A stretch of 64,000 bases of DNA from Nocardioides sp. GTDB lineage: Bacteria; Actinomycetota; Actinomycetes; Propionibacteriales; Nocardioidaceae. The stretch is taken from positions 1-64,000 of the forward strand of contig NZ_JASLGR010000013.1 in NCBI RefSeq assembly GCF_030150155.1, read 5' to 3'. Below, piece after piece: positions 36,266 to 45,115 of this stretch (the first letter of the stretch is position 1; each line of letters opens with the position of its first letter). The position numbers and the translations under genes are program-made. The notes below the pieces were generated by a model that was given only the letters and a program-made list of their open reading frames with translations, ran no database searches and was not told the origin of the DNA.

Positions 36266-37927
36266 TCAGCCCCGGCTCTTGATCCGCTGGGTCCAGGGCG
36301 AGAGCAGGGTGTACGAGCCGAGGTCCTCGATCGTGTACGAGGACTCGATCGCGTACGCCGCCTCGCCCCACCACAGCGGCAGGTACGCGACGTCGGCCAG
36401 GGCGAGCCGCTGGGCCTCGATCAGCTCGTCGACGCGCGCGGACTCGTCGGTCTCCGAGGTGGCCTTGGCCAGCAGGGCGGCGACCTTGGGGTTCTTGTAC
36501 GACGCCGGGTTGCCCGCGCCGAGGAACCAGTTCGGCAGCTCGGCCGGGTCGCCGGTGGTGTTGAAGTAGCTCATGTAGGCCAGGCCGTACTTGTCGGACC
36601 CGATGGTGCCGTACCACTGCTCGGTCGGCATCTCCTTGATCTCGATCTCGATGCCGAGCTCCTTGACCGCCTCGGCCAGGGCCTGGAAGACCAGGCTGAC
36701 CTCGCCGATGCCGAGCTCCTTGACCGCCTCGGCCAGGGCCTGGAAGACCAGGCTGACCTCGCGGGCGTCGGAGGCGACCCCGACGGTGGTCTTGAAGCCC
36801 TGGGGCACCTTCGACTGGGCCAGCTCCGCCTTGGCCTTGTCCAGGTCGTAGGGCAGGTCGAGCAGGGCGAGCTTCTGCAGCGCCTCGGAGTCGGTGTAGA
36901 GCGAGGCGACCTGCTCGGGCGTGGTCAGCGCGGTGGCCGGCTGGCCGTGGCCGCCGAGCAGCGACGTCACGTAGCCGGCGCGGTCGGCGGCGTACGCGAT
37001 CGCACGGCGCACGTGGACGTCGTCGAACGGCGCCACGGCGGTGTTGAAGTCGATCCCGACGTAGCTGCGGTTGGGGGCGAACAGGACGGTCGTGGAGCCG
37101 GCCTTCTTCCACTGCGCGGCCTGGCTGATCGAGACGTTGACGGCCAGGTCGATGTCGCCGGACTCGCGGGCGAGGATCCGGGTGGACTCCTCGGGGATGA
37201 ACTTGATCTCGACCTTCTTGATCGCGACGTTGCCGCCCCACCACTTCCCGGTGGCCTCGAGCACGACGCCGGAGTCGGGGGTGAAGGAGGTGACCTTGTA
37301 CGGGCCGGTGCCGGTGACCAGGCCCTTGGTGGTGCCGAGCTGGGCGACGCCGCCGGCGGCGGTGACGAAGCGCTCGGCGGTCACCCAGAAGGCGTTGGCC
37401 GCGGTCGGGCCCCAGGCGAAGGCGACGTCGGGCGAGGAGAGCGTGATGGTGACCTGCTGCGGGCCGGTCTTCTTCGCACCCTTGACGTTGGCCCAGTAGT
37501 ACGCCGTGTTCGGCGCGACCTTGGCGTCCTTGGCGAGGTTCACCGAGTAGACGATGTCCTCGGGGGTGACGGCGCTGCCGTCGCTGAAGGTGGCGTCCTC
37601 ACGCAGCTCGTAGACGTACGTCGTGGGGGTGGCCTGCTTCCACGACTTCGCGAGCGCCGGTGCCAGCGCGCCGGAGCTGTCGGGGGCGACCAGACCCTCG
37701 AGGACCAGGGTCGCCACGAAGTAGTTGACGATCCCGGCCTCCTTGCCCGGGTAGAGGTTGGTCAGCGAGGAGGGCAGCGCCACCGTGAGGGTGTCGATCT
37801 TGCCCGACCCACCGGAGCCGGTCTTCGACGAGCCGGAGTCGCCGCAGGCCGCGAGGGCGGCGAGCAGAGCGACCGCACCGGTGCCCTGGAACAGGGTCCG
37901 TCGGTTGATGGTGATGGTGCGGTCCAT
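36266..37927 (-). CDS. ABC substrate-binding lipoprotein (SBP_bac_5) with an internal 19-residue tandem duplication
   Basis: 553 aa. The N-terminus combines a twin-Arg-like NRRTLF and a lipobox ending LAAC, so it is an exported lipoprotein. The family-5 binding domain follows (YVYELREDATFSDGSAVTPEDIVYS). Around residues 385-425 the 19-residue block GEVSLVFQALAEAVKELGI occurs twice in tandem, encoded by an identical 57-bp DNA repeat, an insertion that other members would not have. Frame is kept. GAAGGAG precedes ATG 37927. It binds the peptide or other substrate for the permeases. The effect of the duplication on binding is unknown. Confidence 0.9.
   Translation of the reverse strand: MDRTITINRRTLFQGTGAVALLAALAACGDSGSSKTGSGGSGKIDTLTVALPSSLTNLYPGKEAGIVNYFVATLVLEGLVAPDSSGALAPALAKSWKQATPTTYVYELREDATFSDGSAVTPEDIVYSVNLAKDAKVAPNTAYYWANVKGAKKTGPQQVTITLSSPDVAFAWGPTAANAFWVTAERFVTAAGGVAQLGTTKGLVTGTGPYKVTSFTPDSGVVLEATGKWWGGNVAIKKVEIKFIPEESTRILARESGDIDLAVNVSISQAAQWKKAGSTTVLFAPNRSYVGIDFNTAVAPFDDVHVRRAIAYAADRAGYVTSLLGGHGQPATALTTPEQVASLYTDSEALQKLALLDLPYDLDKAKAELAQSKVPQGFKTTVGVASDAREVSLVFQALAEAVKELGIGEVSLVFQALAEAVKELGIEIEIKEMPTEQWYGTIGSDKYGLAYMSYFNTTGDPAELPNWFLGAGNPASYKNPKVAALLAKATSETDESARVDELIEAQRLALADVAYLPLWWGEAAYAIESSYTIEDLGSYTLLSPWTQRIKSRG
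36649..36762 (-). repeat. Perfect tandem duplication of 57 bp inside the binding-protein gene
   Basis: 36649-36705 and 36706-36762 are identical over all 57 bp, 19 codons, in frame. Full identity at synonymous positions indicates a recent event or an assembly artefact. Confidence 0.95.
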
Positions 37928-37995
37928 CGCATTCTCCTTCTGAGGTCCGATCGCCGAGATCGATGTGTTTAGTGAATCTTTGCAGATGCCACTCC

Positions 37996-39270
37996 TCAGT
38001 GAACAGGGGTCCGCTTCATGAGACGCGTCACCAACTGGTGGACAAGTTCGCCCTCGTCGGCCCGGACCAGGCGGTAGTCGCGCACCACCACCTCCCCCGC
38101 CACGACCACATGCCGCGGCCGCCGCCCCGGCGATCCCCAGAGCAGGCCCGCGACCGGATCGGCGATCCCCGCGTCCGCGACACCGCCCACGTCCCAGACA
38201 CACAGGTCGCCGCCGTACACCGTGCCGAGCTCGGGTCGGCCCAGGCCGCCGGCCCCACCGCCGGTCGCCATCCTCAGCACCGTCCGGGCCGGCAGCTGCG
38301 GGCCGACCAGGCCCGAGACCTGCATCGCCAGCCGGGCGTCGGCGAGCAGGTGGCCGGCGTCGTTCGATCCCCCGCCCGAGGTGCCCAGCCCGACCGCGAT
38401 CCCGGCCTCCAGCAGCGCCGCCACCGGAGCGATCCCCCAGCCCATCGGCACGTCGCAGCCCGGGGCGTGGGTGGCGCTCACCCCGGCCCGGGCGATCCGC
38501 TCGATCTCCGCGGGCGTCACGTCGCACAGGTGCGCGATCGTGACGTCGGGCTCCAGCCAGCCCCACTCCTCCAGCAGGTCGATCGGACGGCGCCCGTAGC
38601 GCTCCAGCGCGATCGCGGTGTCGACCTGCTCGTTGGCCTGGGTACGCCGCTTGAGGCCGTGGCGGCGGGCGACCTCGCCGAGCGCCTCGAACGTCTCACG
38701 CGCGTCGGAGTGCACCCCGGCCGGGCCGACCGCGACCTGGAGCAGCCCCTCGTCGCTGACCCCGCGCGCACCGACGCCGAGCGCCGTCACGATCGCCTCG
38801 GCCGAGGCCGCCGCCCAGGCCGGGTCGTCGCGGGCCGAGCCCCGCACGAAGACCAGGCGACCACCCAGGGTGGCCGCCGCCCCGACGGTCGCCTCGGCCA
38901 GCGCGACGGTGTCGGCCACCGGTGCCCCGTGCGGCCAGTTGAGGTGGTGGTCGGCCACCGTGGTGACCCCGCACAGCAGCGACTCCGCGATCCCGATCGC
39001 CGCTGCGGCGGCATAGAGATCCGGGTCGTGCCCGGCGCCGTCGTACGCCGCTGCCATCGTCGGCAGCCACTGCGCCATCGGCACCCCACGGGTGCCCGGC
39101 AGGGTGCGGAAGGCGCTCTGCAGCAAGTGGTGGTGGGCGTTGACCAGCCCCGGCGTGACGACGCAGTCGGTGGCGTCGAGGTCCTCGCGCAGCGCCGCGA
39201 CCTCCAGGCTCCCGGTGACCTCGGTGCCGTCGCCGACCCAGACCGCGCGGGCCTCGTGCAGCGTCCCCAT
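37996..39270 (-). CDS. 8-oxoguanine deaminase-like amidohydrolase with altered metal-site residues
   Basis: 424 aa, ATZ/TRZ-type deaminase family. It keeps the first HxH (NAHHHLLQS), DHHLNWP and the AHLCDVTP histidine, and resembles 8-oxoguanine deaminase (ALLEAGIAVGLGT, SND, DLLEEWGWL). Two catalytic positions differ: the usual HxHLxE strand reads RTQANE, with Gln for the metal/catalytic His, and the usual GxDxxxSND reads GTSGGGSND, with Ser for the Asp. It may hydrolyse a different substrate with a changed metal site or be non-catalytic. It overlaps the oxidoreductase gene by one base and begins at ATG 39270. Confidence 0.8.
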   Translation of the reverse strand: MGTLHEARAVWVGDGTEVTGSLEVAALREDLDATDCVVTPGLVNAHHHLLQSAFRTLPGTRGVPMAQWLPTMAAAYDGAGHDPDLYAAAAAIGIAESLLCGVTTVADHHLNWPHGAPVADTVALAEATVGAAATLGGRLVFVRGSARDDPAWAAASAEAIVTALGVGARGVSDEGLLQVAVGPAGVHSDARETFEALGEVARRHGLKRRTQANEQVDTAIALERYGRRPIDLLEEWGWLEPDVTIAHLCDVTPAEIERIARAGVSATHAPGCDVPMGWGIAPVAALLEAGIAVGLGTSGGGSNDAGHLLADARLAMQVSGLVGPQLPARTVLRMATGGGAGGLGRPELGTVYGGDLCVWDVGGVADAGIADPVAGLLWGSPGRRPRHVVVAGEVVVRDYRLVRADEGELVHQLVTRLMKRTPVH

Positions 39271-40238
39271 CAGAACAGGTCCAGCACGAGCCGCGGGCTG
39301 CGCGCCCGCGAGACGCACGGGTAGAAGAGCCGGTTCTCGGCCTGTTCCCCGGACGACAGGATCGAGTCGCGGTGGTCGCCCTCGCCCTCGAGCAGCACCG
39401 TCTCGCAGGTGCCGCAGGTGCCCTCCCGGCACGAGGAGACGACCAGGAAGCCCTCCTCCTCGATCACGTCGAGCGCGCTGCGGTCGGCGGGCACCTCGAA
39501 GACCCGCCCGCCGGCCTCGATCTCGAAGGCGGTGTCGACGTGTGCGCCGACCTCCTTGGGGGTGAAGTGCTCGACGTGGACCGGCACACCGGCGGCGAGC
39601 CCGAGCTCCTCGGCCGCGGCGAGCATCCCGGCCGGACCGCAGCACCAGACCTGGGTCGCGCCCTGCACGACGCCGCTCAGATCCAGGCCGGTGCCCTCGT
39701 CGTCGACGTGGAGCCGCACCCGGTCGCCGTACGTCGTCACGAGGCGCTCCGCGTAGGCCATCGAGGCCCTGCTCCGACCGGCGTAGTGCAGCACCCAGGT
39801 CCGCCCCGCCGCGGTGGCCGCCTCGATCATCGGCAGCAGCGGGGTGATCCCGATCCCGCCGGCGACGAAGGTGACGGGACCCTCCACCGGGGCGAAGGTG
39901 AAGTGGTTGCGCGGCATCCGGCAGCGCAGCGCCGCACCGACGGCGAGGTCGTGCATCAGCGCCGAGCCGCCCCGGCTCTCGGCCTCGCGGCGGACCGCGA
40001 CGGTCCACTCGGCGGCGGTCTCGGGCCCCCGCGGGCCGCACAGCGAGTACTGCCGGTCCAGGTCGGGGGCGAGCAGCAGGTCGAGGTGCGCGCCGGGCTC
40101 CCACGCGGGCAGATCGGTGCCGTCCGGGGCGGTGAAGGTGAGCTCGACGACGCCGTCGGCGACGTCGAGGCGACGGGTCAGGACGAGGTCGATCAGGACG
40201 TCGACGGACGGCTGGGCAAGGGCGGTGTGGTTCGTCAT
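39270..40238 (-). CDS. VanB/PDR-type flavin-[2Fe-2S] oxidoreductase
   Basis: 322 aa. Flavodoxin reductase-like FMN domain (RQYSLCGP at about 65-75), NAD domain (VAGGIGITPLLPM; WCCGPAGM) and a C-terminal plant-type [2Fe-2S] domain (SSCREGTCGTCET, with a later Cys at FYPC). Members pass electrons from NAD(P)H to a Rieske oxygenase such as vanillate demethylase. No oxygenase gene is in the window, so the partner is elsewhere or the electron acceptor is different. It is the first gene of the eight-gene minus-strand operon and faces the GlnR-box promoter region. Confidence 0.9.
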   Translation of the reverse strand: MTNHTALAQPSVDVLIDLVLTRRLDVADGVVELTFTAPDGTDLPAWEPGAHLDLLLAPDLDRQYSLCGPRGPETAAEWTVAVRREAESRGGSALMHDLAVGAALRCRMPRNHFTFAPVEGPVTFVAGGIGITPLLPMIEAATAAGRTWVLHYAGRSRASMAYAERLVTTYGDRVRLHVDDEGTGLDLSGVVQGATQVWCCGPAGMLAAAEELGLAAGVPVHVEHFTPKEVGAHVDTAFEIEAGGRVFEVPADRSALDVIEEEGFLVVSSCREGTCGTCETVLLEGEGDHRDSILSSGEQAENRLFYPCVSRARSPRLVLDLF

Positions 40239-40290
40239 CGCGGCACACGCTAACCGCGAAAACGGCTCGGATCGGGGGTGGTCAACGGTT

Positions 40291-40339
40291 GTAACAAACG
40301 TTTCAGAACAGTGAAATCGAAGCGTTACAGCAGGGAAAC
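40291..40339 (+). promoter_or_regulatory. GlnR-box-like array in the divergent promoter region
   Basis: Five 5-mers spaced exactly 11 bp apart: GTAAC (40291), TTCAG (40302), GAAAT (40313), GTTAC (40324), GAAAC (40335). The last two form GTTAC-n6-GAAAC, an exact match to the actinomycete GlnR element gTnAC-n6-GaAAc. It lies between the divergent reductase and hydrolase genes. The same element recurs at 45127. It suggests control by nitrogen status, though a cluster-specific regulator is possible. Confidence 0.6.
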
Positions 40340-40362
40340 AGGGCGTTCCTAGCGTGCTCCTC

Positions 40363-41589
40363 ATGCCCCCTCGTTCGGTGTCCCTGCTGCGCAACGCCAC
40401 CCTGTCCGACGGACGTCGCGTCGACGTCGCGATCGACGGTGCCGTCGTGCACGACGTGTTCGAGGCCGGCACGGCGGCGACCCCCGAGGCCGCGGCGGCC
40501 GACCCGGCGAGCGTGCTGGACCTGGACGGCTACCTGCTGCTGACCGCGCCAGCCGACCCGCACGCCCACCTCGACAAGGCACTCAGCTTCGACGCCGTAC
40601 AGCCGCCGTTCGGCGACCTCGGCACCGCGATCGAGGCGTGGATCGCCTGGAGTGCCGACGTCACGATCGACAACATCGTGGCCCGTGCCCGCGAGCAGGT
40701 CCTTCAGATGGTGGCCAACGGCACCACCGCGATCCGCTCCCACGCCGACGTCCTGCCCGGCAACGCCGCCCGCAACGTCGCGGCACTGGCCCAGGTCCGG
40801 GCCGAACTCGGGCACCTGGTCGACCTGGAGATCGTCGCGCTGTGCAGCTCGTTCGTCTCCGACGCCGAGATCGAGGAGGCGCTGGCCGCCGGCGCGACGG
40901 TGCTCGGCGGCGCCCCGCACCTGGCCGAGGACCCGATCGCCGAGCTCGAGCGGCTGCTCGCGATCGCCGAGCGACACCACCTCGCCGTCGACCTGCACAC
41001 CGACGAGAGCCTGGACGGTCCGCTCACCCTGGACGCCTACGCCCGGGCGGTCCGCGACTGGCCGCGCGACCGGCAGTACTCCGCCGGGCACTGCTGCCGG
41101 CTGGGCACCCTGGAGTCCGCCGAGCTCGACGCCGTGATCGACGAGGTGAAGGCCTCCGACCTCGGGATCATCTCGCTGCCGATCACCAACCTCTACCTGC
41201 AGGGCTGGCAGCACCCGGTCTCCACGCCCCGCGGCCTGACCGCACTGCGGGCCCTGATCGACGCCGGGGTGCGGGTCGGCGCGGGTGCCGACAACGTCCG
41301 CGACCCGTTCAACCCGGTCGGGCGCAGCGACGCGTTCGAGACCGCCTCGCTGCTGATCACGGCCGGGCATCTCACCCCCGAGGAGTCCTGGTCCCTGGTC
41401 AGCGACGGCGCCCGCTCGGTGATGGGGCTCCCGGTCGCCGGGGCCGTCCCCGGTGCCCGCGCCGACCTGGTCGCGATCCGAGCCGCCAGCCTGCTGGAGG
41501 CGATCGCGGTGGCCAGCGCCGACCGACTCGTGCTGCACGGCGGCCGTCTCATCGCCGAGACGACCCTCTCCCGCTCCCTGGCCCTCTAG
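40363..41589 (+). CDS. Cytosine deaminase-like amidohydrolase
   Basis: 408 aa. It resembles cytosine deaminase/isopropylammelide-type hydrolases: PADPHAHLDKAL (metal HxH), DLHTDESLD (His and Glu), YSAGHCCRLG (His) and GAGADNVRDPFNPVGRSD, where the Asp is the metal ligand. The core catalytic residues are intact, unlike the other hydrolase of the region. It would remove an amine or open a ring of an N-heterocycle. ATG 40363 or GTG 40354 is the start. It is the first plus-strand gene after the GlnR-box array and precedes an ABC importer, which probably brings in its substrate. Confidence 0.85.
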   Translation: MPPRSVSLLRNATLSDGRRVDVAIDGAVVHDVFEAGTAATPEAAAADPASVLDLDGYLLLTAPADPHAHLDKALSFDAVQPPFGDLGTAIEAWIAWSADVTIDNIVARAREQVLQMVANGTTAIRSHADVLPGNAARNVAALAQVRAELGHLVDLEIVALCSSFVSDAEIEEALAAGATVLGGAPHLAEDPIAELERLLAIAERHHLAVDLHTDESLDGPLTLDAYARAVRDWPRDRQYSAGHCCRLGTLESAELDAVIDEVKASDLGIISLPITNLYLQGWQHPVSTPRGLTALRALIDAGVRVGAGADNVRDPFNPVGRSDAFETASLLITAGHLTPEESWSLVSDGARSVMGLPVAGAVPGARADLVAIRAASLLEAIAVASADRLVLHGGRLIAETTLSRSLAL

Positions 41590-41672
41590 ATCCCCGGCCC
41601 TCTCGATCCCCGGCCCCTGAACCACCGGATCATCCTGATCCGCCCGACCCTGCTCTGCGAAGGGACTCCCAC

Positions 41673-42422
41673 ATGACCGAACCCAGCGCCCCCGGTGTGC
41701 TGCTGGACTTCCGCAACACGGAGATGACGTTCCCCAACGGGACCGTCGCCCTCCACGGGGTGGACCTCACCGTCGCCCGAGGCGAGTTCGTCTCGGTAGT
41801 AGGTCCCTCCGGCTGCGGCAAGTCGACCCTGCTGCGCATCGCCTCGGGTCTCGAGACCCCCAGCGACGGCGACAACCGGGTCCACACCGACCGGATCGGC
41901 TACGTCTTCCAGGACGCCACCCTGCTGCCCTGGCGCACGGTGACGAAGAACGTCGAGCTGCTCGCCGAGCTCGACGGGATGAGCAGGGCCACCCGGGCTG
42001 CCAAGGCCGCCGACGCGATCGAGCTGGTCGGGCTAAGCGGCTTCGAGAAGTCGCTGCCCAAGCAGCTCTCCGGCGGCATGCGGATGCGGGTCTCGCTGGC
42101 CCGCTCGCTCGTCCTGGACCCGGAGCTCTTCCTCTTCGACGAGCCGTTCGGCGCCCTCGACGAGATCACCCGCGAGCGTCTCAACGACGAGCTGCTGCGG
42201 CTCTTCGTGGACAAGAAATTCGCCGGCCTGTTCATCACCCACTCCGTGGCCGAGGCGGTCTACCTCTCCACCAAGGTGATCGTGATGAGCGGCAGGCCGG
42301 GGAAGGTCGCCGGCACCTACGACATCCCGTTCGACATGCCCCGCACGCCCGATCTCCGGTTCACCCCCGAGTTCGCCCAGATCGTCGGCGAGGTCTCCGA
42401 AGCCCTGAGGGAGCACCACTGA
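41673..42422 (+). CDS. SsuB/TauB-type ABC transporter ATPase
   Basis: 249 aa. GPSGCGKSTLL (Walker A), LSGGMRMRVSLARSL (signature, with M-R-M in place of the usual MQQR), LFLFDEPFGALDE (Walker B) and ITHSVAEAVYL (H-loop). This is the nitrate/sulfonate/taurine/pyrimidine-precursor subfamily. The C-terminal part with MSGRPGKV and the PRTPDLRFTPEF tail is typical. Its stop overlaps the permease start by one base. Confidence 0.92.
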   Translation: MTEPSAPGVLLDFRNTEMTFPNGTVALHGVDLTVARGEFVSVVGPSGCGKSTLLRIASGLETPSDGDNRVHTDRIGYVFQDATLLPWRTVTKNVELLAELDGMSRATRAAKAADAIELVGLSGFEKSLPKQLSGGMRMRVSLARSLVLDPELFLFDEPFGALDEITRERLNDELLRLFVDKKFAGLFITHSVAEAVYLSTKVIVMSGRPGKVAGTYDIPFDMPRTPDLRFTPEFAQIVGEVSEALREHH

Positions 42423-43213
42423 TGAAGTCCTCCGTCCTGTCCCGCTCGGCCCGCTGGGCCGGCCCGGTGATCGTCCTGGCGCTGCTGGTCGGGGTCTGGT
42501 ACCTGGTCGCGCACTGGGAGGACTCCCGCGACCTGGGCTACCTGGTCCCCTATCCGCACGACGTGTGGTCCTCGGGCTTCGCCGACTCCCAGACCCGCAG
42601 CGACCTGCTCTCGGCGCTGTGGCAGACCAGCCAGGTGACCCTGATCGGCCTGATGATCGCGATCGTGATCGGCGTCGTGTGGGCGATGGCGATGGCCCAG
42701 GCCAAGTGGGCCGAGCAGTCCCTCTACCCGTACGCCGTGGTGCTCCAGTGCATCCCGATCCTCGCCCTGGTGCCGCTGATCGGCGCCATGTTCGGCTACG
42801 AGTTCCGCTCCCGGATCATCGTCACGGTGATCATCGCGATCTTCCCGATGGTCTCCAACACGCTGTTCGGTCTCCAGTCCACCGAGCGCGGCCAGCGTGA
42901 GCTCTTCGCCCTGCACCAGGCCAGCCGGTTCACGATGCTGCAGAAGCTGCAGTTCAAGGCGGCGCTGCCCTCGATGTTCGTCGGACTGCGCACCTCGGCC
43001 GGGATGGCCGTGATCGGCGCCATCGTCGCGGACCAGTTCTTCCAGCGCGGCAAGGGCGGTCTGGGTGTCCTCATCCAGGTCAGCGCCTCGCGTCTGGAGG
43101 GCCCCACGATGTGGGCCGCCATGCTGACCGCCGCCTTCCTCGGCATCGCGGTCTTCCTCCTCTTCGGGCTGCTCGGACGGCTCGCAGTCGGTCGCTGGCA
43201 CGACTTCAGCTGA
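42422..43213 (+). CDS. SsuC/TauC-type ABC permease
   Basis: 263 aa, six helices. The ATPase-contact loop ALHQASRFTMLQKLQFKAALPSMF carries the EAA-like element. It forms the channel of the importer, translationally coupled to the ATPase. Confidence 0.9.
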   Translation: MKSSVLSRSARWAGPVIVLALLVGVWYLVAHWEDSRDLGYLVPYPHDVWSSGFADSQTRSDLLSALWQTSQVTLIGLMIAIVIGVVWAMAMAQAKWAEQSLYPYAVVLQCIPILALVPLIGAMFGYEFRSRIIVTVIIAIFPMVSNTLFGLQSTERGQRELFALHQASRFTMLQKLQFKAALPSMFVGLRTSAGMAVIGAIVADQFFQRGKGGLGVLIQVSASRLEGPTMWAAMLTAAFLGIAVFLLFGLLGRLAVGRWHDFS

Positions 43214-43256
43214 CCACCATTCCCACCCCATCGAAGCCCCATCGAAAGTGAGAATC

Positions 43257-44453
43257 ATGCGCACCACCTCCCGCGTGTTGGCTGCAACCGCGTCCCTCGC
43301 CCTGTCCGCCCTCACGCTGACCGCGTGCGGCAGTGACTCCGACTCCTCGAAGGCCGCCGAGTCGACCACGTCGGCGGCCGCCACCGGCTCGGTCGACCTC
43401 GCCGCCGCCGGCTGCCCCTCGACCGTCGTCGTCCAGACCGACTGGAACCCGGAGGCCGACCACGGCCACCTGTACCAGCTGCTCGGCCCGAACCCGAAGA
43501 TCGACGCCGACAAGAAGTCGGTCACCGGCGACCTGTACGCCGCCGGCGCACCGACCGGGGTCAAGATCGAGATCCGCGCCGGCGGTCCGGCGATCGGCTA
43601 CCAGAACGTCTCCTCGCAGATGTACCAGGACAAGTCGATCACGCTGGGCTACGTCACCACCGACGAGGCGATCCAGTTCTCCAAGACGATGCCGACCACC
43701 GGGGTCTTCGCCGAGAACGACAAGAGCGCGATGATGCTGATGTGGGACCCGGCGACGTACCCCGACGTCACCTCGATCGCCGACCTGGGCCCCGCGCTGG
43801 AGAAGGACAAGAGCGTGGTCCGCTACTTCAACGGTGCCGCCTACATGGAGTACCTGGTCGGCGCCGGGATCATCCCGAAGTCGGTCACCGACGGCTCCTA
43901 CGACGGCACCCCGTCGAAGTTCGTCACCGACAAGGGCAAGGCCGCGCAGCAGGGCTTCGCCACCGCCGAGCCCTACATCTACGAGCACGAGGTGAAGGCC
44001 TGGGGCAAGCCGGTGAAGTTCGCCCAGATCGCGGACACCGCGTGGTCGCCGTACCCGGAGACGATGGCCGTCCGCACCGGTGACGTGAGCTCACTGAGCG
44101 GCTGCCTCAAGGCGCTGGTGCCGGTGATGCAGCAGGCCGACGTCGACTACTTCAAGGACCCGTCGACGACCAACAAGCTGATCGTCGAGCTGGTCGACAA
44201 GTACAACAACGGCTGGACCTACAGCGAGGACGTCGCGAACTACGCGGTGAAGACGATGAAGGACCTCAAGATCGCCACCGACGGCGACAACGGCTACGTC
44301 GGCGACCAGGACGAGGCCCGGATCACCAAGCTGATGGAGGTCGCGGTCCCGATCTACACCAAGTCCAAGGACTCCTCGGTCAAGGACGGCCTCAAGGCCA
44401 CCGACCTGTTCACCAACGAGTTCCTCGACACCAAGATCGGCTTCGGCTTCTGA
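43257..44453 (+). CDS. NMT1/SsuA-type ABC substrate-binding lipoprotein
   Basis: 398 aa. Signal peptide with lipobox LTLTAC, then an NMT1/THI5-like binding domain (VVVQTDWNPEADHGHLYQLLG, SVTDGSYDGTPSKFV). The TDWNPE..HGH start resembles thiamin-pyrimidine and related binding proteins of this group. Together with the ATPase and permease it is a complete importer, substrate most likely an N-heterocycle acted on by the neighbouring hydrolases (inference). Start ATG 43257. Confidence 0.88.
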   Translation: MRTTSRVLAATASLALSALTLTACGSDSDSSKAAESTTSAAATGSVDLAAAGCPSTVVVQTDWNPEADHGHLYQLLGPNPKIDADKKSVTGDLYAAGAPTGVKIEIRAGGPAIGYQNVSSQMYQDKSITLGYVTTDEAIQFSKTMPTTGVFAENDKSAMMLMWDPATYPDVTSIADLGPALEKDKSVVRYFNGAAYMEYLVGAGIIPKSVTDGSYDGTPSKFVTDKGKAAQQGFATAEPYIYEHEVKAWGKPVKFAQIADTAWSPYPETMAVRTGDVSSLSGCLKALVPVMQQADVDYFKDPSTTNKLIVELVDKYNNGWTYSEDVANYAVKTMKDLKIATDGDNGYVGDQDEARITKLMEVAVPIYTKSKDSSVKDGLKATDLFTNEFLDTKIGFGF

Positions 44454-44474
44454 GCCTGAGCCACCTCGACGGCA

Positions 44475-44502
44475 GGGGCCGGCAGCGTCAGCTGTCGGCC
44501 CC
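44475..44502. terminator. Bidirectional hairpin between converging binding-protein and XRE genes
   Basis: 12-nt arms (44475-44486 and 44491-44502, one mismatch) with a GTCA loop that contains the XRE stop codon. No T-run, so a weak or dual terminator. Confidence 0.5.
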
Positions 44503-45093
44503 CGCTGCATGTCCGAGGCCGTTCTTGACCACCAGCAGGCGATAGGGCTCGCCGTCGGCCGAGGCCCAGCGGTGGGCAGTGCCGCCGGGGACGTACGCCG
44601 AGTCGTAGGCCTCCAGGGTGGCGTGCTCCCCCGCGATCTCGATCACCAGCCGCCCCGCCACCACGTAGACGAACTCGTCGTCGGCGTGCACCCAGGTCTC
44701 CCCCAGCGCGGTCGAGGCGCCGACGAACTCCAGGGGGACGAAGGGTCGCTCCCCGTCGACCAGGGCATGGACCGCGGCGCCGCCCGACTCCGCCGGTGCC
44801 TCCTCGGTACGCCGCCGGATGGCGGCCCCCTCCCCGGTGCTCGCCGCACTGGCGGCCAGCAGGGCGTGCTGGGTGGTGCCGAGGGTCTGCGCGATCCGGT
44901 AGAGCGAGGCCATCGAAGGCCGCGCCAGGCCGCGCTCGATCTGGCTCAGGAACGGGTGCGACAGGTCGCAGTCCTGCGCCACCTGGACCAGGGTGAGCCC
45001 GCGCTCGTGGCGCAGCTCGCGGATCCGGCCGCCCAGGCGGGCAACGGAGTCGTCGAGGGCGGCGCGGCCCTCGGGTGCGGCGGGATCGACCAT
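44488..45093 (-). CDS. XRE-family regulator with C-terminal cupin domain (second copy type)
   Basis: 201 aa. HTH at about 22-80 (LTLVQVAQDCDLSHPFLSQIERGL) and a cupin at about 125-195 (LGETWVHADDEFVYVVAG, YVPGGTAHRWAS). Same architecture as the regulator at 32270 but clearly divergent. It is divergently placed from the FAD oxidase across a 99-bp region that contains a GlnR-like box and a separate 6-bp inverted repeat, and is a good candidate to bind there. Confidence 0.87.
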   Translation of the reverse strand: MVDPAAPEGRAALDDSVARLGGRIRELRHERGLTLVQVAQDCDLSHPFLSQIERGLARPSMASLYRIAQTLGTTQHALLAASAASTGEGAAIRRRTEEAPAESGGAAVHALVDGERPFVPLEFVGASTALGETWVHADDEFVYVVAGRLVIEIAGEHATLEAYDSAYVPGGTAHRWASADGEPYRLLVVKNGLGHAAGADS

Positions 45094-45115
45094 CCCGGCA
45101 GGTTAGTGCGTGATC

